A stretch of 64,000 nt of DNA from Chaetoderma sp. LZ-2023a (taxonomy: Eukaryota > Mollusca > Caudofoveata > Chaetodermatida > Chaetodermatidae): assembly GCA_034401795.1 (NCBI GenBank), contig CM067370.1, positions 106,787,387 to 106,851,386 on the forward strand, read 5' to 3'. The notes beneath the pieces were generated by a model. The model saw only the letters and a list, made by a program, of their open reading frames with translations, was not told where the DNA came from and made no database searches. This document shows positions 13,835 to 26,129 of this stretch, one piece after another. How positions within the stretch are numbered: position 1 is the first letter of the stretch; each line of letters opens with the position of its first letter. A program made the translations under genes and the position numbers.

Positions 13835-14935
13835 GCCTGATGAGCTTATGCCATGGCGATCATCTGTCGGTCATCCGTCCGCAAACCTTTGCTTTTAAAG
13901 ACTTCTCTCCTCATAAGCCGCTGCACCGATAAACCAAACATGGCTGGAATCACCCCGTGGCTGTGGATTTTCAAGCTTCATGCCTTGTATACAGAAATGT
14001 GATTGGTCAATTTTTCCAGTGGCCATCTTAGATTTTCCAAACGTTCTCCAAAATGGTTTTGAATGCTAATTCTCAATCAATAGCCTGATTAAATAAAAAT
14101 TAAACTTGGATGGCAGGATCCTATGGTGGTAGGCTTTGAACAACATTTCTAACAAGAAATTTGATTGATCAATTTTTCCGTGGTTCATCTTAGATTTTCC
14201 GAAAATGTTAGGGAAATTGGTAAAAGGACATTAACTGCTTGACTAATTTCGACAAAACTCTTGTGGTGGGTGACTTCCAAATTTGTGGACAGAAATTTGA
14301 TTTGTCAATTTTTTCAGCAGCCTTCTTGAATTTTCCAACATTTTCCAGAATTCTTTTTAAATGGCACTGCTCCTTAACTAGTGGCCCAATTTCAATGAAA
14401 TTTGGAGAGGATGACCATGGTTGTAGGCTTCAACGCTTCAACTGATATGAGAAATTTTCTGAAAATGTCTGGGAAATCGGTAAGAAGTCTACTTCGCAGT
14501 CACCAATTTGCAGCTTTTAACCAAACTTGGTTCCACTCACCTTCGTTCATATTGCGGTACGGGTAGTCTTCCAAATTTATATGTACAGAAATTTGATTAG
14601 TCAATTTCTGGTGGTCTCACTGTATTTTCCAAGCATTTCAGGAAAATCTATTGAAAGACTACTCAGTAACCACTGGTCTAGTTTTAGTCAACAGTGGCTA
14701 AAAGAACCCTATAAGCGTGGTAGCCTTATGGTCGAATTAAGCGCAATATGCATCTTGTTAGCTTTATGAAGTGGAATATTAGTAATTTGTGATGGTCAAT
14801 TATCTTATGAATAGATTTTTTGTCACCACGATAAGTATTTAGAATGAAATTCTTAGCTTATTGGCAACTGTCTATTTAAGCAGACATGATGTTTGATTGC
14901 CATACATTCATTTTAGCTGCAGGTGAATAAGCCGT
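13835..14935 (+). repeat. TTAGCTCACCTGG-family copy, diverged
   Basis: It starts at GAGCTTATGCCATGGCG with GTCCGTCC-like repeats and ends near GCAGGTGAATAAG, a worn terminus. Inside, landmarks of the form GAAATTTGATT(G/A)GTCAATTTT recur near 13998, 14160, 14290 and 14587, roughly 140-160 bp apart apart from one double gap. ORFs here are chance products. Confidence 0.65.
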
Positions 14936-15054
14936 AAGTCCATTGTGAGATTTTCCAGTCTCTCTCCAGCTTTCACCTGTCTATATATACAAGTATATCA
15001 TGTGATGCCCATGTACTATGATTTAAAGTTTATAACCCTTAAGTACATTTCTAG

Positions 15055-15207
15055 ATATTTACAATGCATTGACTATTCATGGTCTGGCCATGTGTGAGAA
15101 AACGCCATCATCAGTGCTAGATGTACAGCAATTCTGGAAGAGAACGGGGTACATGATAGATGGCAATGTCCTCACACTTGATGATATTGAGCATGGGATC
15201 CTGAGAG
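15055..15207 (+). CDS. DUF547-domain protein, exon 3
   Basis: Acceptor ATTTCTAG opens the exon and GAGAG|GTATCA closes it. It encodes IYNALTIHGLAM, VLDVQQFWKRTGYMIDG and TLDDIEHGILRG, the central DUF547 region with the conserved IYNALxIH and DDIEHGILRG segments. Its leading two bases complete the Asn codon begun in exon 2, and its last base starts the Gly codon finished by exon 4. All family-typical residues in this stretch look intact. Confidence 0.9.
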
Positions 15208-15230
15208 GTATCACAATTTCACTCACATTA

Positions 15231-15537
15231 AAGGTGCATATTCACAGCAAAATTACTGAAAATAAAATTGTTTAATTTATATACTTTTAGTGGCTTAAAC
15301 TGTGATCCTATATGTAGTGAAACGAAATAAATCGTAGCATATGATGATTTCATTCCATAAAAGTTAATATAATTTTTAAGTTGCGAAATTGAAATAGAGG
15401 CACGAGCGTGTATTTCAATATCATCATATGTTAAGATTTGTTTTGTTTCACTACATATAGACACATAATTTAAGCCTATAAAATAATACAATTTTAACAA
15501 TTTTATTTTCAAGCATTCTGATTTGAATATGCACCTT
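15231..15537. mobile_element. TA-flanked palindromic MITE (Tc1/mariner-like ends)
   Basis: A 307-bp element with terminal inverted repeats AAGGTGCATATTC / GAATATGCACCTT and long imperfectly complementary arms (for example CATATGATGATTTCA against TATCATCATATG). It is flanked by TA at 15229-15230 and 15538-15539, the target site of Tc1/mariner transposases. It sits 23 bp after exon 3 of the DUF547 gene. Small ORFs across it have no domain. Confidence 0.75.
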
Positions 15538-15627
15538 TAATATATATGCATGTACCATTACATTTTGTCCAGAAAAAGTAAACTTGTTTTTAAACTGTTT
15601 AACCATTAATTTCAGTGTTGAATATTT

Positions 15628-15716
15628 CAAGACAACTATACAGCAAATGTGTTGAATATTTAGGAAATAATTTGACCAACAGCTCCCAGTGAACTTAGTT
15701 TCACGATATTCAACAT
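15628..15716. mobile_element. MITE subfamily 1 core
   Basis: GTTGAATATTT at the left and ATATTCAACA at the right flank CAGTGAACTTAGTTTCA, a worn form of the subfamily 1 arms. An outer TTAACCATT lies near 15599. Confidence 0.55.
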
Positions 15717-15984
15717 CTGTACATGACTGTAGTTCCATGACAGTATGCTGTCAGACGGGTTACATCTGGCACTGCGCTTGTTACACCTGGATGCCCAATA
15801 ACGGACATTGCTTTTCTGTGTTGATAATTGCAAAATAACTGTCGTTAAGGCTATATTCATTCTGGTTTATATCCCTATGTTTGTCAACTAGATGATGTTT
15901 ATGAAACATAGATGGTATCTATAGAAACAGAAGCTGAATAAATCAATAGTCAATCAAATAGTCTTCTCTTGGCCTGCAAACGGA

Positions 15985-16042
15985 CACTTCACAAAACCCA
16001 TGCAGAAGCCGTTATTGACAGGCTTCGGTGTTAGAGGGTTAA
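15985..16042. mobile_element. Terminal fragment of MITE subfamily 2
   Basis: GACACTTCACAAAACCCATGC and GTTATTGACAGGCTTCGG lead into AGAGGG and TTAA (16039-16042), matching the right end of the family. It lies about 270 bp from a subfamily 1 core. Confidence 0.55.
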
Positions 16043-16044
16043 AT

Positions 16045-18345
16045 GATTTATAGCTCGCGGGGTTGTGTCAGGTCGTTCCTGTGCGTGATGACGAGTCGTC
16101 GCGCCTCATGTGCACGACAAACAAGACGGCTGGTTAGCTCCCACTCAATCGTTCCGGTGGGACCATGCGACCATTGCCGCTAACATTGAATTGAACGGTG
16201 TCGGCCCATGAATTGGTGTCACAGGTATGCCTGTCCATAGCAATTTTGAGGTCTATGGACTTACAAGGATTTGTGATAAGCCTAAAAATAATAACTAAGA
16301 AAATATAACCTATACAAACAATAAAGTTCGCTAGATAACAATGAGCATTTGAATAATACATAACATAGAGACAGCTTATGAACCTTTACACGTGGAGACG
16401 CCGGAGGTACCGCACAGACTCGCAGGCCCACAGAGGTACCTCCGTAAAGGAGGCTCCCACATACGAGATCACTAATTAAACAATGAGCATTTGAATAATA
16501 CATAACATAAGAGACAGCTTATGAACCTTTACACGTGGAGACACCGGAGGTACCGCACAGACTCGCAGGTCCGCAGAGGTACCCCCGTAAAGGAGGCTCC
16601 CGCATACGAGATCACTAATTAACTTAATATAAGTTTTTATACCACTAGGCTAAAAAGGAAAAGGAAAAGAAACTCCTGAGTGTCAAGAGGCTTTGTGCCT
16701 CACTCGGGCATTACTTCTGATGCTGCTTTCTGGGTGAGAAGTAGTAGCCTTGCGCGGGCCGCCGTCACTGGATCCTTGCGAGAGGTAAGTGCCTCGTGCT
16801 GGCCTCCGTCACAGGAAAATGCCCCCACTGCTGAAGCGGAGGAAAAGTGTTGGCCAAAATGTGCCCATTCTTTATTCAACCAATGTGCTGTGACATTGTC
16901 ACAAGCAGATCTTTATAACTGATCTATCGTTATGGTGGGGATAGAGAGACGAATATCCATCGCAAATGTCCTTCCCATGAGGGCATGGCAGATTCTAACA
17001 TCTTGCCCAGACATTTTAATGATTTTGGTGGAGATGCGTATCTAGTCCGTCACCAAGTCCTATGGAGCTAAGTATTGACCTGTCGTTAGGTTTAAGCTCA
17101 AGTTGCCCAATATGCACTGCGGTGCGGGGACAACATTCTAAAGAAATATAAGATAATAATTGTAATGTGTTCGCAGTGCTTCCTTCATTGGCAAGGATAA
17201 CTAAGGACTAAGTATCCTACGATACAGGGGGAGTGTATGTGACACCGTACCTTGGTCATCACCGCTCGGAAACCGATAGTTTCCCAGAGTCGGATCAGCC
17301 CACGGTGCGGGTAGGGAGGTCCAAACAATTAAGAAGCCATCAGGCTTAGTGGAACATGAAAAGACAGTAACTTATGGATATGAGACCTTATAGGTATATT
17401 GGTCAATTTAACACAACCTTGATGGGGTGTAGGGCTATATTACCACAACGACCAGAAAAGAGGCTTACACTATGTGTCTCCTAACGAAGAAATTGTCTCT
17501 AATCACATTAAACCTATCCTATCAAGCTAAATAGTTAGGTTTAGTCGGTAGCATGCTTGGCTAAACAGAGTTATAGCACGGACAGCGACCTCAATGCAAA
17601 ATTGTTGGTGGCGGGAGAAAGTGGTGCAAATATGTTGTTGTTGTATAGTTTTTCCTAATGCACTTCCTTCCTAGGTTTTCTACAAATAAACAAAACATAT
17701 CAACAAGATGACCGCTGGCCATATACCTAACTAACCAAGTACAAAACGGTTACAGTATATGATTAAATTAAGACAGTGGTAATTCAGGTTGATAGACCTA
17801 ATACAGTGAAGTTAGTTAAAGCACCTTACAGTAAATAAGGATAACTATAAACAGTAATATAAAGAAATTATAAGATGCGGTCCGAGGACCGGTACGGTAC
17901 CTATTAGTCATTGGTACCTTTTTACGGTAATAAATTATAATAATTAAAGATGTAATTAAAGATATATCATGTACATGTATAGGTACTTGAATACCCAGTA
18001 GCCATACCTATATAACGGGCTACTATGTTACTGAAATTGAGATGTCACTATACTTGTGACGTGAGTTGACACGTCTGGAAGCAGGATACATCTCTGCATG
18101 CAGATTTCCCGCAAAACAGGGTTCCTATATGCTGGTCCAGAACGGAAACGGTACACACTCAGGACAGTAAAACACAGTATAGGTAATGTCTACTGAATAG
18201 CTAGTAAGTTCTACACAATAATGCGGTAGTAATGAAAGTTCCCGTCCGATAAAGTAGGCTAAGATAACCCATTAACAGGAAGGGTTATTAATATAATTGT
18301 AATTATGCCTGTACATATTAAAGCTTAACGGTGCTGGGTGCGCCA
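16045..18345 (-). repeat. Copy 1 of a 2.3-2.5 kb interspersed repeat
   Basis: This block is collinear with 21610-24130. Shared landmarks are TAGCTCGC...GG(T/C)CGTTCC at the start, CCTGTCCATAGCAATTT-like text, CTCGCGCGGGCCTCCG-like text (16795; 22282), a TGTCCTTCCC..GGGC block (16970; 22831), GTTTCCCAGAGTCG (17280; 23148) and ATAGCACRGACAGCGACC (17574; 23412). It lacks long ORFs. The strand is inferred from a TATA-bearing module beside copy 2. It is probably part of a larger transposon. Confidence 0.7.
16339..16622. repeat. Two-unit tandem duplication (~142 bp)
   Basis: CAATGAGCATTTGAATAATA starts both units, at 16340 and 16481, and the copies are almost identical through ACGAGATCACTAATTAA. 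It lies inside repeat copy 1; copy 2 has a single unit here. Confidence 0.9.
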
Positions 18346-18664
18346 AATAGCTCTAGAGGCGCACCCGAAAATCTCATTAAATTCTTGCTTGAACATTGGA
18401 TTTTAATGACAAATCCTCATAGGCTTACGAACTTCTGTCATGCAGAAATTTGATTGTAAACCTTTTGGGCAGCCATTTTTGATTTATATATATATTTTTT
18501 AATCTAGTAAATTGTTTAAAAGACTACATTAATCGCTGAGTTTATTTGACCAAAGATGGCTGAAATTACCCTATTGTAGTAGTCTTTGGAAATTCTAGTT
18601 GCAGAAATTAGATTTGTAAATTTGTTCTCAACATTCTGATTTCTTAAAAATGAATCGTCACTTT

Positions 18665-18845
18665 TGGTAGAACTCAATGACTGATTTACACCTGACGCTG
18701 ATCTTAGTATAGATCGAGTCCAGAATACTAGGCCTAGGTATTATGGCTTTTATAGTGGCCTGAGGTGGGGCCAGTGTCAACAACGTGTACACTCGATCTA
18801 CAGTAATATCAGCGTCAGGGGTAAATCAGCCATTGAGTTCTACCA
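18665..18845. mobile_element. Foldback element, ~180 bp
   Basis: TGGTAGAACTCAATG at the left is matched by CATTGAGTTCTACCA at the right, and the complementarity extends about 55 bp inward with few mismatches (ACGCTGAT / ATCAGCGT; TAGATCGAGT / ACTCGATCTA). No ORF. No clear target duplication was seen. Confidence 0.75.
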
Positions 18846-19724
18846 GAATAGTGAAGATTCAATACTGCAGATGCTCCAGCTTTGAAGCCCAGAAATAAGC
18901 ATAGCAAGCACTGATACAAACACGTCAACCTTTAGACATGGATTAGCGATCATAATCTATACTATATCCTAGCTGCTATGATTTGTGTTGCACCAAAGCA
19001 CCATGGGGCATGTTGAACAAAACATTTTAATGGGTTACACTTCCTCATTGTTCAGCTCCACTCCATCACACTGCTTCCACAAGATGCCTACCACGAAGAT
19101 ACCATGACCTGTGGTAAACACATCTGCCTGGGCTACAACAGGGCTATTGTAATGCTTCCACACGATCCCGCGACATTGCCAATATATTGGCCACTCATGG
19201 GAATGTGAATCTCATTGGATCCATGCATGCTGACTGGTAACCCACTTTGTATCATTGCAAGTCGCAATAGATGTATTTTTAAAAATGTCTAGGAAATTGT
19301 TTGAAAAACTACTTTTTAACCACATAGCTGATTTCAACAAAATTTGGCTGGAAGGATAGTTTTCAAATTTTTTCATAATTTTATGTGGTTTGGACTTTTT
19401 CAGTGGACATTTAAATCATTAAGGGCTTATCCTACAAGTGCATTATATCAATGAAATACCCAGCCCTATGTGATACCATACCAAGAACCTATACAATAGC
19501 ATAACATACCATAGCGATCCTTATTTCACAACACCGCCACTTATGACATGTCATATGTGCCAAAATGAAACGGCTCAACATGCGGGCTACAGTCCTAGTT
19601 TATGCTACAAAATGTAGGTTGTATCGACGTCATGTATCCATGCTTTTTTTCTTCTCCATGTATATAATTATGGTAATGCAGAATGTTCTATAATGTTGTT
19701 CATCTTATTTTAACTGTTTTTAGG
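18846..19724. other. Intron 3 remainder with TTAGCTCACCTGG-family scraps
   Basis: Fragments like AAATTTGGCTGGAAGGATAG near 19340 and CAGAAATT(T/A)GATT near 18445 and 18605 resemble the interior of that family. Nothing else recognised. Confidence 0.4.
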
Positions 19725-19842
19725 TAATCGGCCACACCCTTCCTCAACAGTGGCTCCATTTTCAAATTCAGATCCACGATTGAAATTAACACTTAGCAAA
19801 CTTGATCCTAGGATTCATTTTGCTCTGGTCTGTGGTGCCAAG
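19725..19842 (+). CDS. DUF547-domain protein, exon 4
   Basis: Acceptor TGTTTTTAG and donor CCAAG|GTAAGG bound an exon encoding GNRPHPSS, then DPRLKLTLSKLDPRIHFALVCGAK, the strongly conserved second half of DUF547. In relatives this continues with a Ser-Cys-Pro-Pro motif, which should open the next exon. That exon was not found between here and 64 kb. Boundaries may be off by a base because phase was judged by eye and by homology. The gene is therefore 3-prime incomplete in this window. Confidence 0.8.
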
Positions 19843-19925
19843 GTAAGGAAATGATTGCTGGAGGCATTGAAACATGTTCTCAAAACTCGACTCCATTTAA
19901 TACCAAAATTATTAACCTCATTTAA

Positions 19926-20117
19926 CCCTTTCACCGATAAATTCTCATCTCAATCTATGGGTAAGAAAACAGGAAACCTGAATATTTTGAAATTAATATG
20001 ACCGAAAGGCGTTGCTGCCTTAGGCAGCATCGGCTTCCAGTCATATTAACTTCAAAATATTCAACAGAATATGCTATACATTGCAAAGAATTTATCAGGG
20101 ATTTGTCATTGAAACGG
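19926..20117. mobile_element. Full MITE subfamily 1 with TTAA target sites
   Basis: TTAA at 19922-19925 and 20118-20121 flank the element. The ends CCCTTTCACCGATAAAT and ATTTGTCATTGAAACGG are inverted, and the core arms GAATATTTTGAAATTAATATGAC and GTCATATTAACTTCAAAATATTC enclose GTTGCTGCCTTAGGCAGC. TTAA plus CCCTTT-type termini is the piggyBac signature. Noncoding, so it would need a transposase from elsewhere. Confidence 0.8.
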
Positions 20118-20444
20118 TTAATCAATGTCAAGCTTTATGAAGTCCAAAATAATATCGAATGAACTAGGTTGATAGTTTTGATATTGAATGTGAACGAGTT
20201 TAAAATTCTATGTAGTATTATGACATCTGCTAATGAAGATTGTATATAGCCATATTTAGCTCAACTGGGTAAAATGACAAAGCGGGCCTTGTGTCATGAC
20301 AACCATTTGGCACATGTCTGTCTGTCCAAGGACTATTCAGGTTAATGGAGGAATCCAGTTTTAGCTATGCCCGCCCATCTCTAGCTTAGCTAAACGACCC
20401 AGACATATATACAGGTCTGGCGTTTTTTTAGCTTACTAAAATAC

Positions 20445-20722
20445 TTACCACTCAATTCACTGTTTGCTATAGGTCACCTGGCTTAGATATCTCAGAAAAT
20501 TTTAACCTATTCATTCCCATGGTGTGTGGGTTCCCTAGTAAACAAGGTTAGCAGAGACACATCCCTCCATTGCATATTCTTGATAGTATCTCTTTAACTC
20601 TAAAGCAGTCATTGCTCTAGGAACCGGTTCCTCTATTCCTATAGAGTACATATAAACGAGTCTGTGACCATGCGCACTTATGCTACTATGCATGCGTCCA
20701 AGCCATCATTAATTAATTCCAC
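20445..20722 (+). repeat. Interspersed repeat, plus-strand copy (partner at 41005-41280)
   Basis: It starts at CACTGTTTGCTATAGGTCACC and ends at CATCATTAATTAATT. Almost the whole sequence recurs inverted at 41.0-41.28 kb, including TTGATAGTATCTCTTTAACTC and GAGTACATATAAACGAGTCTG. Noncoding. Confidence 0.85.
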
Positions 20723-21609
20723 AAAATTTAATAATGATTTGCAATTTAATGACGCGGGGTGGTCGAGATGGGCCACAGTGAATTGTTTTTACAACCATTT
20801 GAAAACCTTAAATATACTGTGGTAAATTCTCCTGTAACAGATAGATTTGAACTGATTAAGAATACTAAATAAAGTTCAGACAAAAAAACCAAAAATCAAT
20901 TTCTGAAAAACAGGTCTCTTGGAAAATAACAAATATACATATTGAAGATTTGTGGAATGATGAAATGAAAGCTGCTGTTAAACGAGATAGAAAATCCACA
21001 ACATTGGGAAGACTCTGAATTTCCACAAAGAGGACTACAAGATCCACTGAATAACCCTCATTGGGCCAAGCAGGAGTGATTAAAGGGATAATACATTCCG
21101 CTGACAAAAGTTCTTAAAGACAATTGCACTAGAAACCGCTGACAAAAGTTCTTAAAGACAATTGGCACTAGAAAGTTAAATTGAAGATATTTAAACAAAA
21201 TGTGGTGTCTATGACTGGGCCAGAGCATCTACCGCCAGAGCCTAGCCAGGAGGAAGAATATGAACATCAGATCTGGATGCTATAATGAGTAGAAACTTAA
21301 TGGGATGTAATAAATGAGCTACAAGGAAAATCATTCTACCTGGAATGTGAGATGCTGATAGATTTCCTGACATCTCAACCACAGGAGGAGGACCAAGACT
21401 CCAGACAAAATATGATAACTTTGACCGTCCTGCTTGTTGATGAAAGTCACTACTATAGAAATGACTGCATGAGCAGATAGGTGGCTTCTGAAAGAGACAA
21501 TATCACTTCATTCTCTGATATTCCAGAGTATTGAAGAGGGAATAAGACTACTTTATCTGATTCCAGACACAAGAACGAGAGGAAATTCTATAGTGATCCC
21601 CTCCCCCAA
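20723..21609. other. No gene recognised
   Basis: A-rich on the plus strand with many stops. A short direct duplication, GCTGACAAAAGTTCTTAAAG, occurs at about 21099 and 21138. It has the texture of a decayed coding transposon, but no domain could be named. Confidence 0.4.
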
Positions 21610-24130
21610 ACTCTTAGTAGTGTAGCTCGCCGGGCGGTGTCGGGCCGTTCCGATGTCTCATGTCGACTCGCCACGCCGTAAGTGCACGACGAGTGATGAC
21701 GCTGGTTAGCATCCGGTCTTGGGGTGACGGACCCTGAACGAGACTGCCCTGCAGGAAGCAAAAACCGGCTCCTATGGCTGGTGGAACTCAATCGTTCCGT
21801 TGGGGCCGTGCGACCATTGCCGCGAACATTAAACACAACGGTCTCATCCCAAGAGTTTGTGTCACCAGTATGCCTGCCCATAGCAATTTCGTGATCTATG
21901 GACTTACAAGATTTGATTTGTTGACCTAAAAATATAAGTCTATACAATGTGTTTTCCTAATATATGCTAGATAAAACTACAATAAGAGCATACGAAAATA
22001 CAAGACATAGAGGCAGGTAGATGAACTTTTAAACAAGGGGCTCCCGGAAGTACCACACAGACTTGTAGGTCCGCAGAGGTATCCCCGCAAGGGAGGCTCC
22101 CGTACACGAGATATAGCAATTTAACTTAATATAAGTTATTATACCTCTAAGCTGAAAGGAAGAAGAATATTTCAGACGAAAAGTGATGTGTCTCATGCGG
22201 GCACTACTAGTGAAAGTTAGGGTGAGGAGTATTATCCTGGCATGGACCGTCGTCGCTGAATCCTTGCGAGAGGCAAGTGCCTCGCGCGGGCCTCCGTCTC
22301 GGGAAGGTGGTGCCACGGCTTAAAGCGGGAGAGGAGTAGCAGGCAAAAATGGGCCCACTCTAATATTACAAACAAAAATGCTGTAGTAAGAAGAAGACCA
22401 TACGGTGCGTACTGTTTTACGTGAAGACGGGACGGAAGATTCCCGATGGATTCCTTCGTCACCGTTTTATGTGATTCCTAATATGCCGAGTTAGTAGTTG
22501 CCGCTTTTTTTCTGCGGGCCTTCTGCTCTGCTTAATCCACTGTTTAGTTGTTTTCAGAACAAGAATTATTTTACGCCCAAGTGGCCGAGAACTACCTAGC
22601 TATTAGACACGGATGTCACGGAGAACAGATGCCCAAGGACATCAATACTGCAGACAGCGCTCATACATGTTACTTAGCGGGATCTCCGAACTGGGTGAGA
22701 ATCCGGACATTCCGCCTTACATGAAACATTACAGGACATGGTTTATATTTCACGGAAGCATTGTTAGGCCATATCTCCTATTATTTTTTTATGGGGGGGG
22801 GTAAGAGAGACGGATGCACATCGTAATTGTCCTTCCCGTAAGGGCGTGGCGGATCTAAATATCATGCCCAGACATTTAAACAGAATTCGGTGAGCATACG
22901 TATCTCGTCCGTCGCCAGGTCCCATGGAACTAACCGTTTAACCTGACGTTAGGTTTATACACAAGTTTGCCAGTTTTGCACTGCGGTGCGGGAGGATTAT
23001 CAGTAAATATAATAATAATTAATACATATGTTTTCGCAGTGCTTTCCTACATTGGCTTAAAGTACTATCTACTAAGTATCCGAAGATACACGGGAACGTG
23101 TTTGTGATACTGCACCCTAGCCATCACCGCTCAGAAACACCAATAGTTTCCCAGAGTCGAATCAGCCCATGGTGCGGATAGAGACATCCAAACAATTAGG
23201 AAGCCACAAGGCTAAGAGGAATATGAAGAGAGACAAAATCTTGGAGTTATGAGTCTTACCGAAGTGCGGGGCTAGATTATCGCACTGCCAGAAGAGAAGA
23301 GTATATTACATAGTATGTAATGAAGAAATTGTCTCTAATCATTCTAAACCTATCCTATCGAGCTGAATAGAAAAGGTTTAGTCGGTAGCATGCCGGGATA
23401 AACAGAGTTATAGCACAGACAGCGACCTTAGTGAACAATTGTTGGTGGCAGGAGAAAATGCTGCATATATAAATGTTGCTGTATAGTGTTTCCTACGTGC
23501 ACTGCATTCCTATATTTTCTATGCTAAAACAAGTTAACGGATGGCCACTGGCCATATACATACATAATCTAACCAGAACAGGCAATACGATGTCAAACGA
23601 TTAGGGTGGATATTTTAGTACAGGTCAACAAACCTTATTATAGTGCGGTTAGCAACACATCGAGGAAAATGAAAATAACTATTTAACAAATACAGAAATT
23701 ATAACTATTGGTCGTAAGACCGTTATGGTTCCTTTTAGTCATCGGAACCGTTAGTACGGATATAAGATAATTAACAAAACCTATATAGAGAAATAATCAA
23801 ATGGTGAAGTATAGTTACTTGAATACTTGGTAGCCATTCCCAAGTTAGGCTACCGTGTCACTGAAATTGACACGTAGATCTGTAGTCGACATGAGATGAT
23901 ACGCTCTCCGGAAGCTGGAAATTCCCAGCAGGCTGGTTCCCGCAGGCTTGTGTCCGCAAACAAGATTTCCGCAAGAACACTCATGGCGGGAGTACATTGC
24001 TTAGCACTGTAGGCCTTAATAGAATGTCTAACGAGCAGTCAGTAAAAGATACGATAGTACTACGTGGTGAAGAAAGTTCCCGTACACCGATGGTATGGAA
24101 GGAAAGTGTAAACAACCCGATCACTAGCGG
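21610..24130 (-). repeat. Copy 2 of the 2.3-2.5 kb interspersed repeat
   Basis: Collinear with 16045-18345 (see that entry for shared landmarks). It is more GC-rich and continues at its right side into a segment with a TATA-type promoter on the minus strand (24600-24607). ORFs of up to 119 residues on the minus strand show no domain. Confidence 0.7.
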
Positions 24131-24599
24131 GGGTTGTCAGATGCGGATGAAGATACAAAACAAAGCGTCACACTGCTGGGTACGTCAACCAGCTCTGAAG
24201 ACGCACCGGGCAGAGTTCACTTGCTACGGTCGAAAGTCGAAAGAACCCACACGATTGGTGCGGCGGCATTTGAAATACCACTTTTAGGCGTGGCGGCAGA
24301 TCCGGCGGGTCATCCACCAAAGAACCTCCTGCCTCTACATCTGTAGAGTCACATTATCAGGCCGCAAAGGCCTCACCGCAAGTTTGTGTTCCGAATGTAG
24401 CTGTTGTATTCGCGAATGTTCTTATCAAAAGTTTCCAAACTTCTCCTGTAAAAGGGGAGTTACAAAATTGTTTTAGTGCGGTGGGTTGGAAACTGTACAC
24501 TACGGGATAAAAACCCGACACAGCGAAGAAAGACGCGTGTCACGCTTGATAATAGTTGGTACAGCTCAAACCTGGCTCTCGATCTCTGGATCGCTTCTC

Positions 24600-24607
24600 C
24601 TTTTATA
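24600..24607 (-). promoter_or_regulatory. TATA box, repeat-associated promoter 1
   Basis: On the minus strand TATAAAAGGAGAAGC follows CTGTGACTTCATGGAG. The same module, with TATAAAAGGAGGAAGC after CTGTGATGTCACCAAATAG, occurs at 27665-27672. The likely transcript would run left through 24.4 kb into repeat copy 2. Confidence 0.5.
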
Positions 24608-24947
24608 CTCTCCATGAAGTCACAGACGCAGGCTTCGTCCAATCACCGCTCGATCAACAGCCAATCAGAGCATCGCTAATAATAGCATCGTCGAATGTTC
24701 TAGAACATTCTAGAAGCTTTGTGTCCACGTGGTTATGACGTCAGGGCAATATTTTAAAGATAATCAAGAAGAGTTTTTCCTGGATAACTCAGCCATTTCT
24801 CAACCGATTTTGAAATGGTTTACAGATTTAGAAGGCCCGTCGAATTCTGGTCTTGATCAATGCCAGATTTAACGGGAACAGACAATAAGAATTACAGAGT
24901 ACCAGCTCGGTACACTATAAGCGCCATCCTATCTTGGTCACAGCCCT

Positions 24948-25166
24948 GTGCTCCATCGAAACAGCGTCGCGCGCATGCGCGTAATGCGTTTTAACAAACT
25001 TAATCGTTTTTCGACACGCTCTCTCTCCCATAGGCCTGTATACGCTTATAGCTCTACCCAGAGGGGCGTGTTCAGGAAACGAATCCTAGATGGGCGGCGC
25101 GTACCCAGCTTAGCTGGTATGACCGGTACCCGACCGGTTGATCCGAACTACACCACCCCCTCCTAG
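24948..25166 (+). repeat. ~180-bp repeat shared with 32815-32995, copy 1
   Basis: Core blocks GCCTGTATACGCTTATAGCTC, AGAGGGGCGTGTTCAGGAAA and CGTACCCAGCTTAGCTGGTA are nearly identical in both places, in the same orientation. The CCGGTACCCGACCGGTTGATC segment is palindrome-rich. Both copies are open in one frame, but the shared translation shows no known domain. Confidence 0.8.
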
Positions 25167-26129
25167 TTTGACATCCGTGGCAAACGATCGCGCATGGCGG
25201 ATCGACGCACGGACGTACACTAGGCGGGAATCATAGACTTCCCGGGTAGGCTCGTGGCTGGAGAGGAGTAGTGACGCATAGACACGTATTCAAGAGACAG
25301 AGCACATAGGGGTGCCAAGAGGAGGGGTAGTCATACTTTTAGTTTTTAATTTTTAACCTGGAATTATTTTTCCAGGTCTCTTTTTTGTGTTCTTTTTATT
25401 ATTAATATAACGGTGCGTGCTACAACTTTATTTGGTATATGATCCTAAACAATAGCTCGCATGGGTGTTCCCGCTGAGTGCGGATAATCATAATTTCTGC
25501 AAAGAACACCCAAGCTCCAACGTACCACAATTTAAATATGTAAAAATATAATAACAAAAAAACGAGGTATAAAAATATTACCTATGTGACATACCCTTAT
25601 GAGGTATGTTTTTATATTTTTCAATCACACCGAATTACTTGCGTACCCCGGGTAAATAAAGGGGCACGCAACATGTATCACCAAGTATTATTATAATTTT
25701 TATATCTATTTGCGGCCCGTCCTTGCGGGTCCGCAACGGGCAGCTCTCGCTGACCCCATATCCGTCCTGACATCTGAGACAGGAAGAAAAATAAGATATA
25801 TAATAATAACTTAAAACTGGTTTATCAGGCAGCCTCAGCGCGGCTGAGACTGCATGACGGGATTGTGACGTTATTGCACTGCGGGAGGTTGTATTCTTTA
25901 CATCGCACACGACGTCCTTACAACTTTTAGGGCCCGCAGTGCTCATTTTGTATGAGACATAACCGGACACTTAGAGTGTGCGGCTGTGTAAGGTAATCAT
26001 AGTCATCCTAGGGACGGGATTCAATTGATCTAACATATATAATAAGAAGAAAAGTATGTAAAAAATAAAGTAATACTTTAACACATTTCCACGAATCGCC
26101 TATTAACATTGCTGCTGAATTACACATGA
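25167..26129. other. No gene recognised
   Basis: AT-rich spacer with a few inverted repeats (for example TAACGGTGCGTGC and ACATACC...GGTATGT at about 25591-25610). A 111-residue minus-strand ORF has no domain. Confidence 0.4.
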
